Part shown: piece by piece, positions 1-5,818 of the stretch
Layout of the letters: each line of letters opens with the position of its first letter
Numbering within the stretch: position 1 is the stretch's first letter
Assembly: GCA_013139225.1 (NCBI GenBank)
Contig: WTBG01000248.1
Coordinates: forward strand, 1-5,844
Origin: Deltaproteobacteria bacterium
Lineage (GTDB): Bacteria; Desulfobacterota; WTBG01
Length of the DNA: 5,844 nt
Direction of reading: 5' to 3'
The notes under the pieces: generated by a model
Told to the model about the DNA's origin: nothing
The model's input: the letters and a program-made list of their open reading frames with translations, nothing else
Database searches by the model: none
Made by a program: the position numbers and the translations under genes

Positions 1-88
1 CGTCGCCATTCAGCGACAGTGCGCAGACAGGGCATAGCTGGACACACCCGCCGCATCCTGTGCAAAGTTCGGTACCGATTGTAACCAT
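1..88 (-). CDS. Ferredoxin-like 4Fe-4S protein, N-terminal fragment (runs off left edge)
   Basis: Only the first 29 codons are in the window. Translating the minus strand from the ATG at 88 gives a start MVTIGTELCTGCGGC, then VQLCP. This is the classical CxxCxxCxxxCP motif that binds a [4Fe-4S] cluster (Cys9, 12, 15, 19, Pro20). An extra cysteine, Cys22, follows in CPVCAL, where ferredoxins usually have a non-cysteine residue. The start is supported by an AGGAGA ribosome site at 100-95 with a 6-nt spacer. The full length is unknown: it could be a small 2[4Fe-4S] ferredoxin or the N-terminal domain of a larger iron-sulfur protein. It lies 98 bp downstream of the TetR gene in the same direction with no clear terminator between, so read-through from the tetR promoter is plausible. 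Role inferred: electron carrier for the flavoproteins encoded upstream. The motif is certain; full length and partner are not. Confidence 0.85.
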   Translation of the reverse strand, partial: MVTIGTELCTGCGGCVQLCPVCALSLNGD

Positions 89-94
89 TTTATT

Positions 95-100
95 TCTCCT
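95..100 (-). promoter_or_regulatory. Ribosome binding site of the ferredoxin-like gene
   Basis: The minus strand reads AGGAGA, 6 nt before the ATG at 88. It fixes the start of the ferredoxin-like reading frame, which is otherwise too short in this window to judge by length. Confidence 0.75.
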
Positions 101-186
101 TTTTTTGGTGTTGTTTATTAAGAACCAGTTTTAAACAATTACTTTAAGAAACCTTTGTAACACCTCCTTTCCTAAATTGATTTACC

Positions 187-795
187 TTATACATCCGTAG
201 ATTTAGTGATGCTTTTTAGAAGCGTTTCCATGTTGAACGTGTGTTGTTCAATAAGATCAAAGTCACAGTCTGCTGCAAAATAGGTTGAAAACACCCCTTG
301 GGAGAGGAAGTAGATAACCCTGGCAATTCCTTCTGCGTCAGTGTTTTCAAATTCGCCGATTGATATACCATCTTCGATGATTTGTCGGAAGATTTCAACA
401 GAGCTTCTATAAAAAGAGGTCATCTCTTTTCGTATCTCATTCTCCCGTGCACCCATGGAACTAAATTCCATACAAAACTTGAAGAAATCCTCATTCTCTT
501 TGAGGATTAGCCCCCATTTTTGTATGAGTATCCTTATGCGTTTTAACGGGTCACTTTCCTCCTGGATGTATGCCTTTAGTTGTTCAGTGTATCTATTAAG
601 CCTAAAGTTAAAGAGCTTGAGAAAGAGATCGTCTTTTGATTTAAAATGATAATAGATACCACCTTTACTAATCTTGCCATTTAGAGCAATGTTATCAATG
701 GAGGTTTTATGATATCCCTTTTCGTTAAAACATAGGAGTGCGGCTTCGAGAATCTTTTCTTTACGTTTGACTGAATTTCCATTATTTGTATGCAT
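187..795 (-). CDS. TetR/AcrR-family transcriptional regulator
   Basis: This is a 202-aa protein, a normal length for the family. The N-terminal DNA-binding domain spans about residues 12-58. Helix 1 is KILEAALLCFNEKGY, followed by the typical T-S-I-D-N-I-A segment (31-37) and a recognition helix with ISKGGIYYHFKSKDDL (42-57), which is textbook TetR. The remaining ~140 residues are helical and variable, as expected for the ligand-binding and dimerisation half. They contain no motif that identifies the inducer. The ATG at 795 lacks a good Shine-Dalgarno site (the preceding bases are AT-rich), so translation may be weak, as is common for repressors. A palindromic operator sits on its own promoter about 105 bp upstream, suggesting autorepression. 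The gene is separated from the flavoprotein operon by a terminator and precedes the ferredoxin-like gene. Family assignment is secure; ligand and full regulon are unknown. Confidence 0.95.
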   Translation of the reverse strand: MHTNNGNSVKRKEKILEAALLCFNEKGYHKTSIDNIALNGKISKGGIYYHFKSKDDLFLKLFNFRLNRYTEQLKAYIQEESDPLKRIRILIQKWGLILKENEDFFKFCMEFSSMGARENEIRKEMTSFYRSSVEIFRQIIEDGISIGEFENTDAEGIARVIYFLSQGVFSTYFAADCDFDLIEQHTFNMETLLKSITKSTDV

Positions 796-898
796 TTAAC
801 AACCATAAAAGTTTCAGAATATCTGTAACGTATTAGTAATACATGTCATTTCTTGTCATTCATAATTTTGCTGTTCAAAATTTATATATTGGCATCTA

Positions 899-914
899 TA
901 CTGACCGGTCGGTA
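899..914. promoter_or_regulatory. Palindromic operator, probably for the TetR regulator
   Basis: The plus strand reads TACTGACCGGTCGGTA. The central GACCGGTC is a perfect 8-bp palindrome, and the 16-bp site is symmetric except for one base pair (T/G flanking the core). Operators built on GACCGGTC or ACCGACCGGTCGGT are well known for TetR-family repressors. The site covers the predicted transcription start of the TetR gene, an ideal position for autorepression. No second GACCGGTC occurs in the window. Confidence 0.8.
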
Positions 915-916
915 AA

Positions 917-945
917 CAGATAACTCAAAATAAAAATTTTGTCAA
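917..945 (-). promoter_or_regulatory. Sigma70-type promoter of the TetR gene
   Basis: On the minus strand a perfect TTGACA -35 box (945-940) is followed by a 17-nt spacer and TATCTG (922-917), which matches the -10 consensus at 4 of 6 positions. The predicted start at about 910 falls in the palindromic operator and leaves a leader of roughly 115 nt before the ATG at 795. Confidence 0.65.
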
Positions 946-1196
946 GAAAAAAATAAAAAATTTTTAGAAGAATTGAGACAGGTATTCTTTCGATATTACG
1001 ATAAGTTAAGTGGTTATATCTTTAGACTTGAGTTTAAGGTAGGTTGTATCTAATAAGGATTAGTTTCCGGGTCCACTTTTAAAGTTGACGTCATTATTAA
1101 TCACTAAAATTCCTCAAAGCAAATGCAATTGATGGGAATGCAGGGGTAAAGTGTGCGTTGTTGACTAAATGAATAACTCTAAACCGCGAAACTCTT
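946..1196. other. Gene-free spacer between flavoprotein terminator and tetR promoter
   Basis: About 250 AT-rich bases with no reading frame of convincing length, no recognisable RNA gene, and no tandem repeat. The only structure seen is a 19-bp near-palindrome at 1071-1089, listed separately. No gene diverges from here on the plus strand, so the spacer separates two co-directional transcription units. Confidence 0.6.
1071..1089. repeat. 19-bp near-perfect palindrome of unknown role
   Basis: GTCCACTTT and AAAGTTGAC flank a central T. The arms pair at 8 of 9 positions, the exception being the C/T pair. It overlaps a GACGTC palindrome at 1086-1091. There is no loop and no T-tract, so it is not a terminator. 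It could be an operator for an unseen regulator or chance symmetry in AT-rich DNA. It does not resemble the GACCGGTC operator. Confidence 0.4.
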
Positions 1197-1198
1197 AT

Positions 1199-1233
1199 AA
1201 AAAAGGCGTTGCTATATTAAAGAAGCAACGCCC
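1199..1233 (-). terminator. Rho-independent terminator of the flavoprotein operon
   Basis: On the minus strand GGCGTTGCT (1232-1224) pairs perfectly over 9 bp with AGCAACGCC (1213-1205) around a 10-nt loop, followed directly by six T (1204-1199). It begins about 35 bp after the stop codon of the FAD oxidase gene. It ends that transcription unit and insulates it from the TetR gene. Confidence 0.93.
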
Positions 1234-1268
1234 TTATATAATTTGCTGTTCTTTTTAATTTGTCTCAA

Positions 1269-2822
1269 CTATTCCTCTACTGGTACAGGATGAGGAGGAT
1301 TGGCGATGTTGTTGGGATCAATAGATAGCTTTATACCTCTTAAAAGTTGGTCGTAATTACCTAATACTGGGCCAGCCAGGGCATGATAGGTGCCACCCAA
1401 TGCGTTGCCAACGCCGCCTTCTTTTTTATGCGAAAGATCATCTTTGATCATTTCCATAAGTGCTCCAACAACAGCTGCAGAATCTTCAGGTGTTTTCTCA
1501 TAAGGAAAGTCTGTTTCACCTATAGCAAAATGGCAGAAATCGTAAGGTACAATCCAATCTGAATTGTCGCAATCTAATACTGGTGGAGAATATTTATCCA
1601 TCCATTTAAAGCCTTCTTTGCATGCCTGGAGAGATACGTTTAGTGTATCTCCCACGATTTTAAACAGTGAAAATGCACCTGAGGGCTGCATCATCCTGGG
1701 ACCACTGCTATCCCTCAGCCAGTTATTAGCAGTTGAATCTACCCAAAGATCATGGGCTTCTTTTGAAATAAGCTTGCCGCCTGTATCTTTAATGATGTCC
1801 AATAGAACTCTTTTTTCATATTCCTGATGTTTTTTGCCGGAAAAGGGCCAGAGACATACTGACAGCATGTTTTTCATATTCTTTTGGAAAAACTTTTTCT
1901 GCCACATCTTCCAGTGTTCCTCACCTGACTTTGCCCACCACCAGCATAAATACTTTGAGGACCACTTATGCAGGGATCCTCCAATCTCACAGCGACCAAC
2001 TTCATACATTGCATTAACAGCAGCATCTAATGTGGGATAAGTAAAGAGTACCCATTCAAATGACCCATCTTCAAAGAAAGACTTCTGATTAGGAGTAATA
2101 CCTTCACATGGAAATTCTTTGGGACCAGGCCAGGGCTCGAGTTTTATTGCCAGCTTGGTTACAGTACCATAGCCTCCCATGGTACCCAGATAAGCTCTCA
2201 GCATACCTCTGAGATCAGGCCCAGGTCCTTCGCCAAAAAACCATCCAGACTTTGAATTGCTTAGAGAACCTGCACGAAGAACTTCCCCATTAGGGAATAC
2301 CAACTCAAAACCCAGCATATTTTTGTATCCCATTCCAACACGATAACCATTACCCCACATTCCCATGAAAATATGTCCTGCAAGCTGGCTTGCCTGACCA
2401 CCTGCTTCCGGACAACCACATTGAAGGCCATACTTCATTGCTTCTGCCGATACCTGTGCATTGGTAACGTAGGGTTCTATAATCATGTACATGTTTTTTT
2501 TATCAATCTCAAGTATTCTATTTAGTCTCTTGGAATCAAGGGTAACAGTTCTTGGTCGATTGGGTTTGGTAGTTAAAGACCATTGATTAGAGCCAACGGG
2601 GATGATAGGGAATTTCAGGCGGTTAGCCAGCTTGTAAATTGATTGAACTTCTTTTGTGTTCTCTGGCATTACAACGAATTCTGGTGTTAAGGGGCTTAAG
2701 ACTCCAGGCGGGAGCCAATCACGGACATACGCCTCCATAACAGATTTATCGTCAGAAACATTATCTTTACCGAGGATGTTCACCAGACCTTCATAAATTG
2801 CTTGATGTTCCTTGTCTGCCAT
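1269..2822 (-). CDS. FAD-binding oxidase/dehydrogenase of the VAO/PCMH superfamily
   Basis: The protein is 517 aa from the ATG at 2822, chosen because AAGGAGAG lies just upstream. A TTG 18 nt further up (2840) would add six residues but places that ribosome site inside the coding region. Residues ~43-232 form the PCMH-type FAD-binding domain: PEFVVMPENTKEVQSIYKLAN (split across 47-67), IPVGSNQWSL (74-83, the flavin-phosphate loop region), EPYVTNAQV (116-124), FPNGEVLRAGS (176-186), and GPGPDLRGM with GTMGGYGTVTKLAIKLEP (199-230). The C-terminus ends in IDPNNIANP (501-509), the family's usual closing motif. The arrangement resembles 4-cresol dehydrogenase and vanillyl-alcohol oxidase more than glycolate oxidase GlcD, but the covalent-flavin residue cannot be assigned by eye. 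These enzymes dehydrogenate phenols, alcohols or hydroxyacids using FAD. No signal peptide is seen, so it is likely cytoplasmic. The gene is 33 bp behind the second GGR-like gene and followed by a terminator. A Trp-rich stretch lies at 287-325. Superfamily sure, substrate unknown. Confidence 0.92.
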   Translation of the reverse strand: MADKEHQAIYEGLVNILGKDNVSDDKSVMEAYVRDWLPPGVLSPLTPEFVVMPENTKEVQSIYKLANRLKFPIIPVGSNQWSLTTKPNRPRTVTLDSKRLNRILEIDKKNMYMIIEPYVTNAQVSAEAMKYGLQCGCPEAGGQASQLAGHIFMGMWGNGYRVGMGYKNMLGFELVFPNGEVLRAGSLSNSKSGWFFGEGPGPDLRGMLRAYLGTMGGYGTVTKLAIKLEPWPGPKEFPCEGITPNQKSFFEDGSFEWVLFTYPTLDAAVNAMYEVGRCEIGGSLHKWSSKYLCWWWAKSGEEHWKMWQKKFFQKNMKNMLSVCLWPFSGKKHQEYEKRVLLDIIKDTGGKLISKEAHDLWVDSTANNWLRDSSGPRMMQPSGAFSLFKIVGDTLNVSLQACKEGFKWMDKYSPPVLDCDNSDWIVPYDFCHFAIGETDFPYEKTPEDSAAVVGALMEMIKDDLSHKKEGGVGNALGGTYHALAGPVLGNYDQLLRGIKLSIDPNNIANPPHPVPVEE

Positions 2823-2825
2823 AAT

Positions 2826-2833
2826 CTCTCCTT
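2826..2833 (-). promoter_or_regulatory. Ribosome binding site that decides the FAD oxidase start
   Basis: The minus strand reads AAGGAGAG, with AGGAG 5 nt before the ATG at 2822. It supports the ATG over the upstream TTG at 2840, which has no comparable site in front of it. Confidence 0.8.
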
Positions 2834-2855
2834 GAAGCAAAAACGGGTTAGGTGT

Positions 2856-4184
2856 TCAGTTGTTTGGGAATCCCTTCCTGATGTTTGCGCTTATCAGTTT
2901 ACTTAAGGGTGAAGTCCTTACTTTGGTAAGTTTAGCAATAATTTCAGGTCTCTCCTTCTGCATGATGGGTAAAAGTTTAGCAAAAGCGCCCCCTATGTGA
3001 TTGCTTACTTCGTAGGGGTCGAGACAAGAGGGTAGAGCTTCTTCAATGTGTTTAAAAAGAAAGTCCATGTCTTCTGTGTTTAAAAATGCATTCATGGTAG
3101 AACCCCTAACCATTTGAGTGAAGTCATATTTGTTAGCATAGGTTTTTTGCCACCAGCTTGTATATTCATTAAGTGCTTCTTTTCCCTCCTTCAAGGCTAC
3201 AGTTATAGCACCAACTGCTTTCCAAGCGCTGATTACTGCTCCTGTCATCTCAGATTCCTGGAACCAGATGGTGTCACCTACAAAGACAAAATTTCCCTTT
3301 ACTGGGTTCATGACTGGAGAAATCATATTTCCTACAACAGCTCTGCTTTCCACCTTTTTGGCATTACGAAACCAGTGAGCATATCTGCTTTGTGTCATAA
3401 ACCTGTTCAAAGCACCAAGATAATCTGAATAAGGATCCATAGTTGCAGTTGAAGTTGAATAGACCCTTTTATCTGTGGCTTTTGGTATAATATAAAACCG
3501 CATAGGGGTCTTCTCTGCCATGAATATACTATAGAAAACGTCATCAGCGGGAAGATCAAGATCTGCCAGGTAAGCCCCAACGGAAATTACAGTTCCATAA
3601 AACTTCCTTTCCTTATTAAGACCAAGCGCTTTTGCAGTACGTGAAATTCTGCCGTCTGCTGCAATAACATATCTACCTTCAAAAATGTCTCCATCGCTTG
3701 TGATTACGCGACCCCCTTCGTTTGTTTGCCTGGCATCTACTACAGTCTTGCCTGAAAAAACATCTGTTGAATTTGCTTTGGCTTCCCTGAGCAGACACCT
3801 TAACAAGGTTGATTTGTCATAAGTTGCGCTAACTCTTCCAGCTTCTCCTTTGCTTTTGTTTGTTTTATAGTCACCTAGCTGAACTATTTCACCATTATAG
3901 GAAAGGAGCTGCCAGGAATAGAAATTTCGGTAGGGACCATCGTAGGGAATAGAAAAACCATAAGCGGGAAAGCAGAGACGCTTTTGTTCAGCGTTTAGTA
4001 TAACTCTTTCGCCCAGATAGGTACCGCTCAAGCTTACGATCATCATCCCACAGGCGCGTGTGATTTTGCAGATATCCTTTTTACGTTCAAGCACTGCGAC
4101 GGATAATCCATATTCACTGGCCGTCTTTGCTGCCATCAATCCAGCAGGTCCGGCACCTATTATAACAAGATCGTATCGTTTCAT
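2856..4184 (-). CDS. FAD-dependent oxidoreductase, geranylgeranyl reductase/FixC-like (paralog B)
   Basis: This is a 442-aa flavoprotein. It starts with a Rossmann FAD-binding motif, YDLVIIGAGPAGLMAAK (GxGxxG at 10-15), and the acidic ribose-binding Glu33 in VLERK. Cys45-Gly46 follows, at the position where geranylgeranyl reductases carry a conserved cysteine. It continues with YDGP (81-84), YDKSTLLRCLL (122-132), the ADG motif VIAADGRISR (173-182), and the GD motif NFVFVGDTIW (298-307) that contacts the flavin. This set defines the GGR/FixC/PHBH-like flavoprotein group, whose members reduce isoprenoid C=C bonds, pass electrons to quinone, or hydroxylate aromatics. The C-terminal ~50 residues hold a motif shared with paralog A (LPxCxxPY...QKERP). 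There is no ferredoxin or NAD domain, so electrons must come from a partner. The start at 4184 has only a modest AAAGGA site (4195-4190). The gene is coupled to the FAD oxidase 33 bp downstream. Fold is certain; substrate and direction of reaction are not. Confidence 0.92.
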   Translation of the reverse strand: MKRYDLVIIGAGPAGLMAAKTASEYGLSVAVLERKKDICKITRACGMMIVSLSGTYLGERVILNAEQKRLCFPAYGFSIPYDGPYRNFYSWQLLSYNGEIVQLGDYKTNKSKGEAGRVSATYDKSTLLRCLLREAKANSTDVFSGKTVVDARQTNEGGRVITSDGDIFEGRYVIAADGRISRTAKALGLNKERKFYGTVISVGAYLADLDLPADDVFYSIFMAEKTPMRFYIIPKATDKRVYSTSTATMDPYSDYLGALNRFMTQSRYAHWFRNAKKVESRAVVGNMISPVMNPVKGNFVFVGDTIWFQESEMTGAVISAWKAVGAITVALKEGKEALNEYTSWWQKTYANKYDFTQMVRGSTMNAFLNTEDMDFLFKHIEEALPSCLDPYEVSNHIGGAFAKLLPIMQKERPEIIAKLTKVRTSPLSKLISANIRKGFPNN

Positions 4185-4276
4185 ATTTTTCCTTTATATG
4201 TAAGTTTCTCAGGATTTTCCTCTTTTCAAAATAGTTTGGTGACAATGCATTCGGTATTGTGAATCTAACGATCCTG

Positions 4277-4352
4277 GATACTGGTTTCTTGATGCTGGAT
4301 GAGATACAAATATAATCATTTATCTAGAATCTAGGATCAAGCATCCAGTATC
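4277..4352. repeat. Imperfect inverted repeat in the gap between the two flavoprotein genes
   Basis: Two 24-nt arms, 4277-4300 and 4329-4352, pair at 20 of 24 positions around a 28-nt spacer. The arms carry repeated CTGGAT/GATACTGG words, so the first arm is itself internally repetitive. No T-tract follows on the minus strand, so it is not a standard terminator. It could be a transcript-stabilising or attenuating hairpin in the leader of paralog B, or one copy of a dispersed REP-like intergenic element. A single window cannot separate these. Confidence 0.6.
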
Positions 4353-4398
4353 ATGCCCATCAGTGGTAAACTATGTAATTTGATAAAACCGAGTACTG

Positions 4399-4428
4399 AT
4401 TATTAATGTATTTATAGCTTGTTGTCAA
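4399..4428 (-). promoter_or_regulatory. Candidate internal promoter for paralog B and the FAD oxidase
   Basis: On the minus strand a perfect TTGACA (4428-4423) is followed by an 18-nt spacer and AATAAT (4404-4399), which matches the -10 consensus at 5 of 6 positions. It sits just past the stop of paralog A. A start near 4391 would give a leader of about 207 nt that includes the inverted repeat at 4277-4352. AT-rich gaps yield such matches by chance, so this is tentative. Confidence 0.45.
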
Positions 4429-4452
4429 TGAAATTTATCAAAATTACTACCC

Positions 4453-5805
4453 TTAATCCAAATCAAGTAACGGTTTACACGCTTTGTTTGTTGTCTCTAG
4501 AATTTCAATCATTGGTTTTGACATTTTACCCAGTTTAGGCAAGATATCAGGCCTCTCTTTCTGGATAGTGGGAATCAGGCTTTGGATAAGCTTGCCAAGA
4601 TGGCCAATCGCTGCATAAGGATTCCAACAGGGAGGCAGTGGATCTTTAACCAGACTGAAGATATAATTTAAATCTTCTTCGTTATCTATTACGAATGGTA
4701 AAGCAAAATTCATAATGTAGTCTTCATGTCGGTAACCTTCGATATAAGTAGCTTTCCACCATTTAATGTAATCAGATATGCCCTGGGACTTCAGACCTAC
4801 TCTTTCCTCTTTTAATGCTGTAACTATAGCATTTCCTGCTTTCCAGCCACTGATCATAGCGCCAGAATTTTCTAATTCCTGCGTAGAGCCAGTATCGCCT
4901 GCGAGAAGAATACGATCTTTGTAAGGTTCAATGATGGGGGAAAACATGTATTGAGCAGATGCATACTGTTCCATTAGTTCTGCTTTTTTAAACCATTCAG
5001 AGAAGAAGGGATTTTCCTTCATGTAATCATTAGCAACGTCATCCAGATTAACTCTGGGGTCCAGGGTGAGAAATACAACAGTTAAATCGTCTCCATAAGG
5101 ACGTGGAAAAATGAATAAGTAACCTGGTGCAACCGTTTTATAGGTAATGCTTGAGATTAAAATATCTAAATCTGGTGCCTTGACGTTACGCATATACCAA
5201 CTTTTTGAAAACAGATAGCAGTAAGCTGTCCTGTTTTTATTGAATCCCAGTAATTTTGCTATTCTGGAGTTGCAACCGTCAGCTGCGATAGCGTATAAAG
5301 CCTCAAATGTTTTACCACTGCCATCTATTTTTACACCTTCAGAAGTCGATGCGATGTCATTTACATTTATTCCCGGAAACACTTCTACTCCAGCTTCTTT
5401 CGCTTCTTCTAAAATACAGCGGAGAAGTATCTCTTTATCATAAGAGAGAGCAACGGCACCGTAATCACCTTTTTTTCTGGTTTCCTCCGGGAGACCAAAA
5501 GGAAGCACATTGCCATTTGGCGAATAGATGTGCCAGGCATAGCTATTTTTTGTTGGACCGTCGTAATTGAAAGAGAACCCATTTTTGGGGAAAACTATTC
5601 TTTTACCTTTTCGATTATAAGTAACAAGATCACCAAAATAGTAATCATTCATGGAAACAAAGGTCTGACCACAAGTTCTCTCAATGCGGGTCATATCCGA
5701 TTTTCTTTCTAACAGAGCAACGTTGAGTCCAGCCTGACCTGCGGCTTTGGCAGCGAGTAAACCACAGGGTCCAGCACCTACAACAACAAGATCATATTTT
5801 TTCAT
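4453..5805 (-). CDS. FAD-dependent oxidoreductase, geranylgeranyl reductase/FixC-like (paralog A)
   Basis: The protein is 450 aa from the ATG at 5805, which has AGGAGG 7 nt upstream. A TTG at 5829 in the same frame would add eight residues encoding that ribosome site and is rejected. The domain order matches paralog B: YDLVVVGAGPCGLLAAK with GxGxxG at 10-15, Glu33 in LLERK, Cys45-Gly46, YDGP (81-84), SYDKEILLRC (121-130), ADG motif AIAADGCNSR (172-181), and GD motif ILLAGDTGST (299-308). Thirty of the first 50 residues are identical to paralog B without gaps. The enzyme is expected to be a cytoplasmic or membrane-peripheral flavoprotein taking electrons from ferredoxin, ETF or a reduced carrier; no NAD-binding domain is visible. 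It is the first gene of the operon seen here, with 268 bp before paralog B. The two proteins diverge mainly in the middle substrate-facing region (~195-300), which suggests different substrates or a heteromeric pair. Family sure, reaction unknown. Confidence 0.92.
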   Translation of the reverse strand: MKKYDLVVVGAGPCGLLAAKAAGQAGLNVALLERKSDMTRIERTCGQTFVSMNDYYFGDLVTYNRKGKRIVFPKNGFSFNYDGPTKNSYAWHIYSPNGNVLPFGLPEETRKKGDYGAVALSYDKEILLRCILEEAKEAGVEVFPGINVNDIASTSEGVKIDGSGKTFEALYAIAADGCNSRIAKLLGFNKNRTAYCYLFSKSWYMRNVKAPDLDILISSITYKTVAPGYLFIFPRPYGDDLTVVFLTLDPRVNLDDVANDYMKENPFFSEWFKKAELMEQYASAQYMFSPIIEPYKDRILLAGDTGSTQELENSGAMISGWKAGNAIVTALKEERVGLKSQGISDYIKWWKATYIEGYRHEDYIMNFALPFVIDNEEDLNYIFSLVKDPLPPCWNPYAAIGHLGKLIQSLIPTIQKERPDILPKLGKMSKPMIEILETTNKACKPLLDLD

Positions 5806-5812
5806 TCTATAT

Positions 5813-5818
5813 CCTCCT
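5813..5818 (-). promoter_or_regulatory. Strong ribosome binding site of paralog A
   Basis: The minus strand reads AGGAGG, a full match to the Shine-Dalgarno consensus, 7 nt before the ATG at 5805. It sets the start codon. The remaining 26 bp to the window edge are too short to show a promoter. Confidence 0.85.

Noticed and set aside
216..649. Short frames within the TetR gene in other frames
   Set aside because: The TetR frame has clear family motifs over its whole length; the others show none.
1081..1118. Plus-strand promoter with TTGACG at 1085
   Set aside because: The nearest -10-like TAAAAT is only 14 nt away and no plus-strand gene follows.
1564..2040. Plus-strand open frames opposite the FAD oxidase gene
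   Set aside because: Low-complexity translations antisense to a clear enzyme, with no ribosome site and no recognisable domain.
2823..2840. TTG start at 2840 for the FAD oxidase (523 aa)
   Set aside because: The ribosome site AAGGAGAG lies between this TTG and the ATG at 2822 and is well spaced for the ATG.
4277..4352. Inverted repeat read as an intrinsic terminator of paralog A
   Set aside because: No T-tract follows the stem on the minus strand and the spacer is long.
5240..5712. Overlapping plus-strand open frames opposite paralog A
   Set aside because: They overlap each other in different frames and are shadows of the well-supported flavoprotein gene.
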